Shown here: one piece after another, positions 8,832-17,555 of the stretch | How positions within the stretch are numbered: the stretch's first letter is position 1 | How the letters are laid out: each line of letters begins with the position of its first letter | From: Streptomyces coacervatus | GTDB taxonomy: Bacteria; Actinomycetota; Actinomycetes; Streptomycetales; Streptomycetaceae | Length of the DNA stretch: 64,000 bases | Reading direction: 5' to 3' | NCBI RefSeq assembly: GCF_029223485.1 | Contig: NZ_JARHTP010000006.1 | Coordinates: forward strand, 62,001-126,000 | Translations under genes and position numbers: made by a program | Notes under the pieces: generated by a model | The model's database searches: none | Told to the model about the DNA's origin: nothing | Seen by the model: only the letters and a program-made list of their open reading frames with translations

Positions 8832-10492
8832 GCTTCGTCCCCCTCGCGCATAGGAACCCGCACACCCCGCTCACCGGCAACGGACTCCGCGATGTCGTAC
8901 CCGGCGTCCACATGCCGGATGACGCCCATACCGGGGTCGTTGGTGAGGACCCGCCGGATCTTCTCGCCGGCCAGCTTCGTACCGTCGGCCACCGACACCT
9001 GCCCGGCATGGATGGACCGCCCCATACCGACACCACCGCCATGGTGAATGGAGACCCACGACGCACCGGAAGCCACGTTGACCATGGCGTTCAGCAGCGG
9101 CCAGTCGGCGATCGCGTCCGACCCGTCGAGCATGGCCTCGGTCTCGCGGTAGGGCGAGGCGACGGAACCGCAGTCGAGGTGGTCGCGCCCGATGGCCAGC
9201 GGCGCCGCAAGCTCACCGGAAGCCACCATGTCGTTGAACCGCTCGCCCGCCTTGTCCCGCTCGCCGTAGCCGAGCCAGCAGATACGGGCGGGCAGGCCCT
9301 GGAAGTGGACCCGCTCCCCCGCCATCTTGATCCAGCGGGCCAGGGACTCGTTCTCCGGGAAGAGGTCCAGGATCGCCTTGTCGGTCTTGGCGATGTCGGA
9401 CGCCTCGCCCGACAGGGCAGCCCAGCGGAAGGGGCCCTTGCCCTCGCAGAAGAGCGGACGGATGTACGCGGGGACGAAGCCCGGGAAGGCGAACGCCCGC
9501 TCGTACCCGGCGAGTTGGGCCTCGCCGCGGATCGAGTTGCCGTAGTCGAAGACCTCGGCACCGGCGTCCATGAAGCCGACCATCGCCTCGACGTGCTTGG
9601 CCATGGACTCACGGGCCCGGGTGGTGAAGCCGGCCGGGTCCTTGGCCGCCGCGTCCGCCATGTCGTCGAAGTCGATGCCGAGCGGCAGGTACGACAGCGG
9701 GTCGTGGGCGGAGGTCTGGTCGGTGACGATGTCGATGGGGGCGCTCTCGGCGAGCATGCGCGGCAGCAGTTCGGCGGCGTTGCCCAGCAGGCCGATGGAG
9801 AGCGGGCGGCGAGCGTCGCGGGCCTCGACCGCGAGCTGGAGGGCGTGCTCCAGGTTGTCGGCCCTGACGTCCAGGTAGCGGTGCTCGATGCGGCGCTCGA
9901 TGGCGCGCGGGTCGCAGTCGATACAGATGGCGACGCCGTCGTTCATGGTCACTGCGAGCGGCTGGGCACCGCCCATGCCGCCGAGACCGGCCGTCAACGT
10001 AATGGTTCCCGCCAGCGTGCCGTTGAACTTCTTCGCGGCGACGGCGGAGAAGGTCTCGTAGGTGCCCTGGAGGATGCCCTGGGTGCCGATGTAGATCCAG
10101 GAGCCGGCGGTCATCTGGCCGTACATGGTCAGGCCGAGGGCCTCCAGGCGGCGGAACTCCTCCCAGTTGGCCCAGTCGCCGACGAGGTTGGAGTTGGCGA
10201 TGAGGACGCGCGGGGCCCATTCGTGGGTCTGCATGACGCCGACCGGGCGGCCGGACTGGACCAGCATGGTCTCGTCCTGCTTCAGGGTCTGCAGCGTCCG
10301 CACCATCGCGTCGAAGGAGCGCCAGTCGCGGGCCGCCTTGCCCGTGCCGCCGTAGACGACGAGCTTGTCGGGGTGCTCGGCGACCTCCGGGTCGAGGTTG
10401 TTCTGCAGCATCCGCAGTGCGGCTTCCTGCTGCCATCCCAGGGCGCTCAGTTCCGTACCGCGCGGCGCTCGTACGGGGCGGGGTCCTGACAT
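8828..10492 (-). CDS. hutU: Urocanate hydratase (urocanase)
   Basis: 554 residues, full length for the family. It adds water to urocanate using tightly bound NAD+ to give imidazolonepropionate. Diagnostic segments: VYGGTGKAARDW near the N-terminus, YIGTQGILQGTYETF, the NAD loop GLGGMGGAQPLA and the C-terminal SIHHGGGVGMGRSIHAG. ATG 10492 is preceded by a strong AGGAGG. It is first in the leftward operon, with a divergent promoter region (10493-10653) containing an inverted repeat. No canonical histidine ammonia-lyase is next to it; a non-canonical homologue lies at 15952-17520. Confidence 0.96.
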   Translation of the reverse strand: MSGPRPVRAPRGTELSALGWQQEAALRMLQNNLDPEVAEHPDKLVVYGGTGKAARDWRSFDAMVRTLQTLKQDETMLVQSGRPVGVMQTHEWAPRVLIANSNLVGDWANWEEFRRLEALGLTMYGQMTAGSWIYIGTQGILQGTYETFSAVAAKKFNGTLAGTITLTAGLGGMGGAQPLAVTMNDGVAICIDCDPRAIERRIEHRYLDVRADNLEHALQLAVEARDARRPLSIGLLGNAAELLPRMLAESAPIDIVTDQTSAHDPLSYLPLGIDFDDMADAAAKDPAGFTTRARESMAKHVEAMVGFMDAGAEVFDYGNSIRGEAQLAGYERAFAFPGFVPAYIRPLFCEGKGPFRWAALSGEASDIAKTDKAILDLFPENESLARWIKMAGERVHFQGLPARICWLGYGERDKAGERFNDMVASGELAAPLAIGRDHLDCGSVASPYRETEAMLDGSDAIADWPLLNAMVNVASGASWVSIHHGGGVGMGRSIHAGQVSVADGTKLAGEKIRRVLTNDPGMGVIRHVDAGYDIAESVAGERGVRVPMREGDEA

Positions 10493-10536
10493 GGTCTGCC
10501 TCCTATGCGGATTTGCTCCCAGTGACTGTTACTGCG

Positions 10537-10565
10537 TCTATTCACATCCTGGCGTCCTGAATAGA
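10537..10565. promoter_or_regulatory. Inverted repeat between hutU and the divergent decarboxylase gene
   Basis: TCTATTCA (10537-10544) and its perfect complement TGAATAGA (10558-10565) are separated by 13 nt, so arm centres are 21 bp apart, two helical turns. It lies 45-73 bp upstream of the hutU start in AT-richer sequence. An imperfect palindrome CAGTGA-CTG-TTACTG lies next to it at 10520-10534. Most likely an operator for hut control; the regulator is unknown. The half-site CTATTCA recurs at 17556-17562. Confidence 0.45.
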
Positions 10566-10653
10566 ACTAGTCAATACATCCGTGGGCCAGCATCGGCCCG
10601 CCGCAGATGTTTGGCTGGATGTACAGGCGCGGACAGCGGAGAACGGGGACGGC

Positions 10654-12027
10654 GTGAACGGCATACACGGGGACGACGGGGCCGTGCGGGCGGCCCGGCG
10701 GGACGACGCGGTGCGGGCCGCCGTGGAACAGGGGCTGCTGGGGCCCGCCACCCCCATCGTGGGGCTGCTCGACGTCACCGGCATCCGGGAGGCGGCCGCC
10801 GAGCTGCAGGCGGCGTTCGACGCGGTCGTCGCACCCGGCACGCCCGTGCTGCACGCCTTCGCGGTGAAGGCGACCCCGCTGGTGCCGGTGCTGCGGCTGC
10901 TGCACGCGGAGGGGATCGGCGCGGAGGTCGCGAGCCCGGGCGAACTGGCGCTGGCGCGGGCCGCGGGGGTGCCGCCGAACCGTACGGTCCTGGACTCGCC
11001 CGCGAAGACGCCGGCCGAGCTGCGCGAGGCGCTGGCGCTGGGGATTGCCGTCAACGCGGACAATCCGCAGGAGCTGGACCGCATCGACGGGCTCATGCGG
11101 TCGGCGACCAGCCGCTCCCCCCTCGGGATCCGGGTGAACCCGCAGGTCGGCGGGGGTTCCATCGAGGCGACGTCGACCGCGACGGCGACCTCGAAGTTCG
11201 GGGTGGCGCTGCGGGACGAGGGGGCGCGCGAGTGGGTCGTACGGGCGTATGCGGACCGCCCGTGGCTGACACGGCTGCATGCGCACACCGGGTCCCAGGG
11301 CGTCCCGCTCTCGCTGATGGCGCAGGGCGTCGCCGAGACGTACGCGCTCGCCGAGGAGATCAACGGGCGGCTCGGGCGGCGGCAGATCGACACCCTCGAC
11401 ATCGGCGGCGGGCTGCCGGTGAACTTCGGCTCGGACGAGACGACGCCGACGTATGCGCAGTATGCGCGACTGCTGAGCGAGGCGGTGCCGGGGCTGTTCG
11501 GCGGGCGGTACGGGCTGGTGACCGAGTTCGGGCGGTCGCTGCTGGCCAAGCACGGGACGGTGGTGGCGCGGGTGGAGTACGCCAAGAGCGCGGGCGGCCG
11601 CCCGGTCGCGGTCACGCACGCGGGCGTGCAGGTGGCGGCGCGGACGGTGTATGCGCCGGGGGCCTGGCCGCTCAGGATCGCCGCGTACGACGGGAAGGGG
11701 CGCCCCAAGGAGGGGCCGGCGGTCGTGCAGGACGTCGCCGGGCCAGCCTGTTTCTCGGGCGACCTGCTGGCGGAGGGGCGCGCGCTGCCGCTGCTGGAGC
11801 AGGGGGACTACGCGGCGGCGCTGGACACGGGCGCGTACTACTTCGCCCACCACTACGCGTACAACTCCCTTGCCCGGCCCGGGATCTACGGCTTCGCACC
11901 GGACGGCGCCGGGGGCGTCGCCTTCGCGACCGTCCGGGAACCCCAGAGCCTCGACGAGATCGTGGCCGAGTCGGGAGGGGCGCACGCGGGCTCGCTCACC
12001 ACCCTCCGTGCGCCTGACCACCGTTGA
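10654..12027 (+). CDS. PLP-dependent fold-type III decarboxylase (DapDC/LysA-like)
   Basis: 457 residues. Signature elements of the alanine-racemase-fold decarboxylases: PLP lysine in HAFAVKATPL, LHAHTGSQG, phosphate-binding DIGGGLPV, the active-site cysteine region GPACFSGDLLA, and a C-terminal GAYYFAHHYAYNSLARP. The family decarboxylates diaminopimelate, ornithine, arginine or related amino acids; the specificity cannot be read here. I start at GTG 10654 (GGAGAACGGGGAC upstream); GTG 10582 is in frame but has no ribosome-binding site. It is divergent from the hut operon and shares its regulatory region, so a histidine-related or other amino acid substrate is conceivable. Confidence 0.85.
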   Translation: MNGIHGDDGAVRAARRDDAVRAAVEQGLLGPATPIVGLLDVTGIREAAAELQAAFDAVVAPGTPVLHAFAVKATPLVPVLRLLHAEGIGAEVASPGELALARAAGVPPNRTVLDSPAKTPAELREALALGIAVNADNPQELDRIDGLMRSATSRSPLGIRVNPQVGGGSIEATSTATATSKFGVALRDEGAREWVVRAYADRPWLTRLHAHTGSQGVPLSLMAQGVAETYALAEEINGRLGRRQIDTLDIGGGLPVNFGSDETTPTYAQYARLLSEAVPGLFGGRYGLVTEFGRSLLAKHGTVVARVEYAKSAGGRPVAVTHAGVQVAARTVYAPGAWPLRIAAYDGKGRPKEGPAVVQDVAGPACFSGDLLAEGRALPLLEQGDYAAALDTGAYYFAHHYAYNSLARPGIYGFAPDGAGGVAFATVREPQSLDEIVAESGGAHAGSLTTLRAPDHR

Positions 12028-12196
12028 CGCATGCCGGTGGATCTGATCGTCAATTGGGCTGAAAACAAGGCGAGTTGACCCACCCTAGTCCCTCGTCGCA
12101 TGTTCCACCGGAAAATGCCAGATCCCTCACCCCTCGCGCATACGTTGCGTAGCTTCGGCGTCACTCAGCCGAACGTCAGGCGGGAGAGGACCCACG

Positions 12197-12604
12197 GTGC
12201 CCGGAATCGACGAGTGCCTGCTCGAAGCGATGCGACTGCCCGGTGCCCGGGGTGCCGCACTGATCGACTGGATGAGCGGGCTGGCCCTGGGCGCCGTCGG
12301 GGAGTCCCCGGGCGGCGACCAGGAGACGGCCGCGGTGGAGGCCGCGGAGATCGCCCGGCTGGCCGCCGAGCAGCGTGCGTTCGCGCCCGACGACGATCCC
12401 GACGACGGTGTGGCGGCCGACGCGGATCCGCCGGTCGAGGACCTGATCGTCAGCAACCGGGACAGCTATCACGTGCTGCGGTTCGTGGGGTCCTCCTTCG
12501 ACGGGAGTGTGTTCCTGCACCTGTGGCTGGCCCGTGCGGAGGGCAACCTCGCGCTGGCCCGGATCCGGCTGGGCGAGATGGCCGAACGGCTGGTGCTGGC
12601 ATGA
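12197..12604 (+). CDS. Roadblock/LC7-like small protein (first of four-gene cluster)
   Basis: 135 residues from GTG 12197 after GGGAGAGGA. The ends (GAALIDWMSGLALGAVG near the start, VLRFVGSSFDGSVFLHLWL and LALARIRL near the end) align by eye with the 124-residue product of 14040-14414 (GVALVDYTSGMALGTLGG, HLIRLISG...FLYLVLD, LAMARHQL). The fold is therefore a roadblock/LC7 (MglB/LAMTOR-like) dimerisation domain with an acidic insertion (DDDPDDGVAAD). Such proteins usually regulate Ras-like GTPases, but none is present in the cluster. Its stop overlaps the next start as ATGA. Confidence 0.7.
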   Translation: MPGIDECLLEAMRLPGARGAALIDWMSGLALGAVGESPGGDQETAAVEAAEIARLAAEQRAFAPDDDPDDGVAADADPPVEDLIVSNRDSYHVLRFVGSSFDGSVFLHLWLARAEGNLALARIRLGEMAERLVLA

Positions 12605-13473
12605 CCGCCGTCCACATGACCGAGCACCCGCGGCTGCCTGTACGGGACAAGGCGGCGGCCCGCGAGCGCGCCTGGAGCGGCGTCTCACCGATGCTGACCC
12701 GGCTCGCCGCCGAGCGTGCCACCGGCGTCCTGGTCCGCGAGCGCGGCACGCTCCACCTCACGGACGGCCTGGTCGTGCACGCCGAAAGCCCGTCCGCACC
12801 CGGCCTGGGCATCCTCCTCACGGCCCACGGCACGCTCTCCACCGAGGCCTGGCAGCGGGCGCTCACGGAGGCGGGCGAAGTACGCGGCGTCGGCCGCCAC
12901 CTGGTCGACGGCGGTCATCTCGCGCCGGGCGCACTGGAGTTGTGCCATCTGGCGGCCCTGTACGACGCCGCGTACTTCACCCTCGCCCCCAGCAGCACCC
13001 CGGGCCGCTTCCGCTACGGCACCCCACACCGGCTCGGCCCGGTCCACCCGGTCCCGGTGGCCGCCCTGGAGCACGAGACGCTGCGCCGCCGGGACCTCCT
13101 GCACCGCATCTGGCCGGACCCCGGGGCGGACAGCGCTCCCCTGATCCGCGCGGACCCCGTGGCGGCCCCCGCCCTCACCCGCCGCCAGAAGGCGGTACTG
13201 GCCGCGGTGAACGGCACCTGCACGGCACCGGACATCGCCCGCGAACTGGGCCGCCCGGCGTTCCACACGCTGATGGACGTGCGCCGGCTGATGGCGGCAG
13301 GGGTCGTACGACCACAACCGAGACAACCACCGCCGAGACAACCACAGCCCAAGCCTCCACCGCCGAACCTGGCCCGCGGCGAGCCGCCCCCGCCGACCGC
13401 CCTCGATCAGCTGCCGTCCGATCCCCACACCACCCTGCTGAAGAGGCTCAGAGATGCGCTGGAGGCCCTTTGA
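12601..13473 (+). CDS. Uncharacterised protein with DUF4388/PATAN-like N-terminus and winged-helix-like C-terminus
   Basis: 290 residues; ATG 12601 overlaps the previous stop (ATGA). The N-terminal half (ATGVLVRERGTLHLTDGLVVHAE... HLVDGGHLAPGALELCH) resembles the DUF4388/PATAN domains found with roadblock proteins in bacterial signalling. About residues 185-240 (ALTRRQKAVLAAVNGTC, PDIARELGR, LMDVRRLMAAGVV) look like a winged helix. The end is Pro-rich (RQPPPRQPQPKPPPP). Likely a scaffold or DNA-binding partner of its roadblock neighbours; function unknown. Confidence 0.65.
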   Translation: MTAVHMTEHPRLPVRDKAAARERAWSGVSPMLTRLAAERATGVLVRERGTLHLTDGLVVHAESPSAPGLGILLTAHGTLSTEAWQRALTEAGEVRGVGRHLVDGGHLAPGALELCHLAALYDAAYFTLAPSSTPGRFRYGTPHRLGPVHPVPVAALEHETLRRRDLLHRIWPDPGADSAPLIRADPVAAPALTRRQKAVLAAVNGTCTAPDIARELGRPAFHTLMDVRRLMAAGVVRPQPRQPPPRQPQPKPPPPNLARGEPPPPTALDQLPSDPHTTLLKRLRDALEAL

Positions 13474-13495
13474 CCGGTTCGAGAGGAGACACCCG

Positions 13496-14020
13496 ATGTC
13501 CGCCGACCCCCACATTCTCGACGAGCTGCGCCGTCTGAGAGCCCGCGTTCCCCAGCTCACCGGCGCCCTTGTGACCGGCGTCGACGGGCGCGTCCTCGCC
13601 CAGGACACCCCCGGCGTCGACCCGGACGGCACGGCCGCGCTCGTCGGGACCGCGCACGGGGCAGCGGTGAAGCTGGCGGACGCGACGGGGCAGGGCGAGT
13701 TCCACGAACTGCTCGTACGGGGCGTGTACGGCTACGTGGCTGCGTACGCGGCGGGCGGCACTGCCGTGCTGACCCTGCTCGCCCAGGACCGTGTGAACGT
13801 CGGCCGGCTCCTCCTGGAGGGCCGCCGGGCGGCCGCCCGCATCGGCGAGCTCGGCGACAGCCGTCCGACACCGGCGAACCAGACCAGGCCGGCCGGGGAA
13901 GCCAAACCGCAGCCCGCCCCGGAGACCGGTCCGCAGCCCAAACCGGCCGCCACAAGGACCAGAACCCCGCGCGCGCCACGCACCACGACCACCAACGCGC
14001 GTACCACCACGGAAAGTTGA
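13496..14020 (+). CDS. Roadblock/LC7 domain protein
   Basis: 174 residues; ATG 13496 follows GAGAGGAG, and the gene begins 22 nt after the upstream stop. Residues ~5-115 form a roadblock domain (ILDELRRLRARVPQLTGALVTGVDGRVLAQDT, then LLVRGVYGYVAAYAAG and AVLTLLAQ). The C-terminal ~55 residues are a Pro/Ala/Lys/Thr-rich tail. Third member of the cluster. Interaction with a GTPase elsewhere is the family expectation, not visible here. Confidence 0.75.
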   Translation: MSADPHILDELRRLRARVPQLTGALVTGVDGRVLAQDTPGVDPDGTAALVGTAHGAAVKLADATGQGEFHELLVRGVYGYVAAYAAGGTAVLTLLAQDRVNVGRLLLEGRRAAARIGELGDSRPTPANQTRPAGEAKPQPAPETGPQPKPAATRTRTPRAPRTTTTNARTTTES

Positions 14021-14039
14021 AAGGACCAGGAGCAGAGTC

Positions 14040-14414
14040 ATGGCCAATACCGAAACCGCACTGAAAGAGGCGCTCGCCTCCATCGAGGGCGCCACGGGCG
14101 TCGCTCTCGTCGACTACACCAGCGGCATGGCGCTGGGCACGCTGGGCGGCAGCAAGAGCTTCGACCTGAACGTCGCTGCCGCCGGCAACACCGATGTCGT
14201 GCGCGCCAAAATGCGCACGATGGAACACCTCGGACTGAAGGGCCAGATCGAGGACATCCTGATCACCCTGTCCGACCAGTACCACCTGATCCGCCTGATC
14301 AGCGGCCGCGGCGGCAACGGCCTCTTCCTGTACCTGGTGCTCGACATCAAGAGGTCCAACCTGGCGATGGCCCGCCACCAGCTGAAGAAGATCGAGGAGG
14401 ATCTCGAAGTCTGA
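14040..14414 (+). CDS. Roadblock/LC7-like protein
   Basis: 124 residues, compact alpha/beta protein (EALASIEGATGVALVDYTSG, ILITLSDQYHLIRLIS, FLYLVLDIKRSNLAMARHQL). ATG 14040 follows AGGACCAGGAGCA. It matches the ends of the first gene of the cluster, so the two are probably paralogues, able to form homo- or heterodimers. Last gene of the run; the convergent membrane gene ends 4 nt downstream, so the two operons almost touch. Confidence 0.75.
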   Translation: MANTETALKEALASIEGATGVALVDYTSGMALGTLGGSKSFDLNVAAAGNTDVVRAKMRTMEHLGLKGQIEDILITLSDQYHLIRLISGRGGNGLFLYLVLDIKRSNLAMARHQLKKIEEDLEV

Positions 14415-14417
14415 CCG

Positions 14418-15011
14418 CTAGACGAGCGCCGCGGTGCGGCGTCGCGCCCCGCCCGGGGCCGCGTCGCCCGCCGCGATGCCCGTGCTGCGGTACGCCTTGA
14501 CGGCCTTGCCGGCCGGGCGGCCGCCGTTCGCGGCGAGCCAGTCGACACGCACCCAGAGCAGGGCCTCGTCGGCCCGTTCGCGCCGCCCGAGCCAGGCGGC
14601 CCTGAGCCGCAGCCCGGTGCCGCATCCGGCGAGCAGCATGCCCCCGGCGGCAGGCACCGCGAACGCGCTGCCCAGCGCCACCGCGAACGCGAGCAGCAGC
14701 CACCAGCGATGCCCGCGGCGCCAGTTGCGCACGCTGACCGCGCGGTCCTGGAGCACATCGTGCCTGCCCGCGCGGGCGGCCGAGCGGGCGAGTTCGACAT
14801 ACCGCTTGCGGCCGGCGTACGAGACCACGGCCGCCGCGACGATGAACAGCGCCGCTCCGGCCATGACCCCGATCCGCCGGCCCGTGACCCCCGGTACCAG
14901 CACCCCGACACCCGCCGCGAACACCCCGGCCCACCACAGGGGTGCGGCTCCGGCCCGTACGACGACGGCCACCCGGGCCAGACCCTGAGCCCTGCCTTCT
15001 CCGCGTGCCAC
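14418..15011 (-). CDS. Integral membrane protein of unknown function
   Basis: 197 residues with roughly four hydrophobic segments in two pairs (WWAGVFAAGVGVLV / VMAGAALFIVAAAVVSY and WWLLLAFAVALGSAFAVP / GGMLLAGCGTGL), and basic cytoplasmic loops. GTG 15011 is preceded by GGAGGACTGAC at the right distance; the upstream in-frame GTG at 15029 lacks this. No recognised domain. Confidence 0.7.
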   Translation of the reverse strand: MARGEGRAQGLARVAVVVRAGAAPLWWAGVFAAGVGVLVPGVTGRRIGVMAGAALFIVAAAVVSYAGRKRYVELARSAARAGRHDVLQDRAVSVRNWRRGHRWWLLLAFAVALGSAFAVPAAGGMLLAGCGTGLRLRAAWLGRRERADEALLWVRVDWLAANGGRPAGKAVKAYRSTGIAAGDAAPGGARRRTAALV

Positions 15012-15094
15012 GTCAGTCCTCCGTCTCACGTCTGTACGGCATCCGTGAGACGCACGCTAACGAGGCAACGTGAGAGGGATCTGAAAACGCCCGC

Positions 15095-15955
15095 CTACTC
15101 GACGAACAGCCCCCGCGCCGCGGCCCGCGCGTCGAACTCCTCAAGCCGCGCCTGCGCGTCCGGCAGGTCGTCGCACATCGCCTCCAGCAGGACCCGGCCC
15201 AGCAGCATCGGGGCGCAAGCGGTGTCGAAGGCCAGGCCCGTGCCGACGGCGGCGGGCAGCAGCAGGTCGGACACCTTGGCGACCGGGGCGAAGGCCGAGT
15301 CCGCGACCGTCACCACCGTCAGCCCGGCCTCCTTCGCGAAAGCCAGCGTGTCCACGACCTCGCGCGGATGCCGGGGCAGCGCGAAGCACAGCAGGGCGCT
15401 CGCACCCGCCCGTACGGCGGCCTCGATGCGATCGTGGATCATCGTGCCGCCCTCGTTGAGCAGCCGTACGTCCGGGTGGACCTTGGCGGCGAAGTAGCCG
15501 AAGCCGTAGGCCTGGGAGGCGGCGGCGCGCAGCCCGAGGACGGGCAGCGGACGGGAGGCCGCCAGCAGACGTCCCGCCTTCTGCACGGGCCGCGGGTCGG
15601 CCAGCAGCTCGGCGAGGTGCTTCAGGTTCTCGATCTCGGCCTCGACGGCCTGCTGGTACTCGTTGTACGAGCCCGCTTCCGCCGCCTGCTCGGCAGGCGC
15701 GACCTCGCGCAGATGCTTGCGCAGGGCCGGGTAGCCGTCGAAGCCGAGGGCGACGGCGAAGCGGGTCACGGACGGCTGGCTGACCCCGGCCAGTTCGGCC
15801 AGCTCCACGCTGGACAGGAACGGCACGTCGGCGGCCCGCCGCACCATGCTGTGCGCGATGCGCCGCTGGGTCGGCGTCAGCCGGTGCCCCTCGAAGAGCG
15901 CCTGCAGCCGCCCCGCCGGACTGTCCACCACGCTCAAGTCCCTCTCCGTGCTCAT
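15095..15955 (-). CDS. MurR/RpiR-family transcriptional regulator (HTH plus SIS)
   Basis: 286 residues. N-terminal HTH_6 domain (LAELAGVSQPSVTRFA) and a C-terminal SIS sugar/phospho-ligand-binding fold (LPVLGLRAAASQAYGFGYF, LCFALPRHPREVVDTLAFAKEAG, VVTVADSAFAPVA). ATG 15955 overlaps the TGA of the lyase-like gene by 4 nt, so the two are one transcription unit. Regulators of this family control catabolic operons, including amino acid and amino-sugar pathways; the obvious targets are its own operon and the divergent ABC operon at 17612. Confidence 0.88.
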   Translation of the reverse strand: MSTERDLSVVDSPAGRLQALFEGHRLTPTQRRIAHSMVRRAADVPFLSSVELAELAGVSQPSVTRFAVALGFDGYPALRKHLREVAPAEQAAEAGSYNEYQQAVEAEIENLKHLAELLADPRPVQKAGRLLAASRPLPVLGLRAAASQAYGFGYFAAKVHPDVRLLNEGGTMIHDRIEAAVRAGASALLCFALPRHPREVVDTLAFAKEAGLTVVTVADSAFAPVAKVSDLLLPAAVGTGLAFDTACAPMLLGRVLLEAMCDDLPDAQARLEEFDARAAARGLFVE

Positions 15956-17520
15956 GACCCGCTCCCCCTCCAGATGTCCGTGAACCGGTCCAGCAGTGCG
16001 GCCGCCGCCGTCACGTCGTCCGTGAGCGGCCGGTCGGCCAGGTCTGCCGCCAGCACCGACTCGGCGAGCTCCAGCGCCCGGCCCACCGGGAGGTCCGGTT
16101 CGGGCCGCAGGTCGCGCTGGCGCAGCGCCCGTACGGCGGCGACGAGTTCGCAGCCGACGACGAGACGGTACGCGCCACAGGCGCGCAGCGTCTGACGTGC
16201 GGCGAGCGAGGCGAAACTGGCCTGTTCCTCGACGCCCCGGGAGAGTACAGCGTGCCCGAGCGAGGCGGGAGCGGAGAAGGCCCGCAGATCACCGAGGGCG
16301 GCCGCGGCGGCGTATTCAAGGATCATCACGCCCGAGGAGGCGGGCACCTCGTCGGCAAGGAAGGGCCGCAGACGGGTGAAGGCGGGCTCGTTGAGCGTCG
16401 AGAGGCGTGAGGTCGACAGCCGGGCCACCTGGGTGAGGGCCAGCCTGAAGTGGTCCAGGGCGAGGGCGAGTTGGGCCTGGTAGAAGCCGCCGTGGTGGTA
16501 GGCCGCCATGTCCTGCGGTGAGATCAGCGGGTTCTCGTTGGCCGCGTTGATCTCGATCGCGACGACCTCCTCCAGGCCGTCCGCCGCATCCAGCGCGGGT
16601 CCGTGGATCTGCGGCAGACAGCGGAAGCCGTACGGGTCCTGGATCCGGCCGAGCGGAGGGGTGGGCCGGTCCGCCGCGCCGATCAGCTCCCGCATCCGGC
16701 GGGCGACCTCGCTGGACCCCCGGTGCGGGCGGGCGGCGTGCACGGGGGCGGCGTAGGCCTCGTGCGAGCCGTCGACGGCCAGCAGGGAGAGGGCGGCGAC
16801 GACCTGGGTGGCCTGCACGAGCCCGCGCAGTTCGTGCAGGGCGAGGGCAGCCTGGCCGAGGGTGAGGGCGTTGCTGCTGATGAAGGCCAGCGCGTCGTTG
16901 TTGTCGAGCTGCTGCGGCTTGGGCGCTCCCGGCCCCCGCCAGGGGTGCTCACCGGCGAGCGCAAGGCCCGCCTGGGCCAGCGCCGCGATGTCGCCCGTAC
17001 CCACCGAGCCGAACTCGTTGACGACCGGATACGCCCCGCTCTCCAGCGCCTCGCAGAGCGCCGTGACGACGGTGGGTCTGAGCCCGGCGCCGCCCGCGAG
17101 GAGCTGGTTGGCGCGGACGGCGAGCATCGCCCGCACCTCCCGCGCGGGCAGCTCCGCGCCGATCGCGCCGGCATGGCTGCGCAGCAGTCTGAGCCCGTGC
17201 TCGGCGGCCGCCTCGGTGGGCACGTCCTCGTTCCGGTTGGCGCCCACGCCGGTGGAGCGGCCGTAGACGCGCCCGGTCGCGGCGATCTGCCGGGCGGCGT
17301 CCCAGGTCTCCTCGACGCGCCGCATCGCCTCGCTCCCGGGGACGGGCCGCGCGCTCCCGTCGGCGAGGCGCACGACGTCCGCGACGCCGAGACCGACCCC
17401 GTCGAGGACGACGAGACCGGTGCCCCCTGAGAACACCGTTCCCGGCGTGTCCACGATTCGAGACGACATAAGGCCCCAAACTCCCCTCAATCCGGACACT
17501 CGATCTTGCTCTTCGGTCAT
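15952..17520 (-). CDS. Aromatic amino acid lyase (HAL/PAL) superfamily protein lacking the canonical MIO triad
   Basis: 522 residues, normal for histidine ammonia-lyase. Conserved: YGRSTGVG (catalytic Tyr loop), SHAGAIG, QDPYGFRCLPQIHG (Arg/Tyr carboxylate site) and the C-terminal VEEQASF Glu region. The cofactor loop, GSVGASGDL in HAL, reads GSVGTGDI here (16990-17010), one residue short and without Ala-Ser-Gly. The usual methylidene-imidazolone (MIO) probably cannot form as in HAL. MIO-independent relatives include ergothionase, which eliminates trimethylamine from ergothioneine. With the OpuC-type importer divergently encoded, a betaine lyase is my preferred guess; a diverged HutH is the alternative. 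ATG 17520 has GAGGT upstream; an internal ATG (MSSRIV) is possible. Confidence 0.75.
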   Translation of the reverse strand: MTEEQDRVSGLRGVWGLMSSRIVDTPGTVFSGGTGLVVLDGVGLGVADVVRLADGSARPVPGSEAMRRVEETWDAARQIAATGRVYGRSTGVGANRNEDVPTEAAAEHGLRLLRSHAGAIGAELPAREVRAMLAVRANQLLAGGAGLRPTVVTALCEALESGAYPVVNEFGSVGTGDIAALAQAGLALAGEHPWRGPGAPKPQQLDNNDALAFISSNALTLGQAALALHELRGLVQATQVVAALSLLAVDGSHEAYAAPVHAARPHRGSSEVARRMRELIGAADRPTPPLGRIQDPYGFRCLPQIHGPALDAADGLEEVVAIEINAANENPLISPQDMAAYHHGGFYQAQLALALDHFRLALTQVARLSTSRLSTLNEPAFTRLRPFLADEVPASSGVMILEYAAAAALGDLRAFSAPASLGHAVLSRGVEEQASFASLAARQTLRACGAYRLVVGCELVAAVRALRQRDLRPEPDLPVGRALELAESVLAADLADRPLTDDVTAAAALLDRFTDIWRGSGS

Positions 17521-17555
17521 CCGTTACCTCGGATTAACACCAACCCGTTGACAAC

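Noticed and set aside
15952..17520. Simple annotation as histidine ammonia-lyase HutH
   Set aside because: The Ala-Ser-Gly triad is absent and the gene is paired with an importer operon rather than placed in the hut operon, so I kept it as a superfamily-level call.
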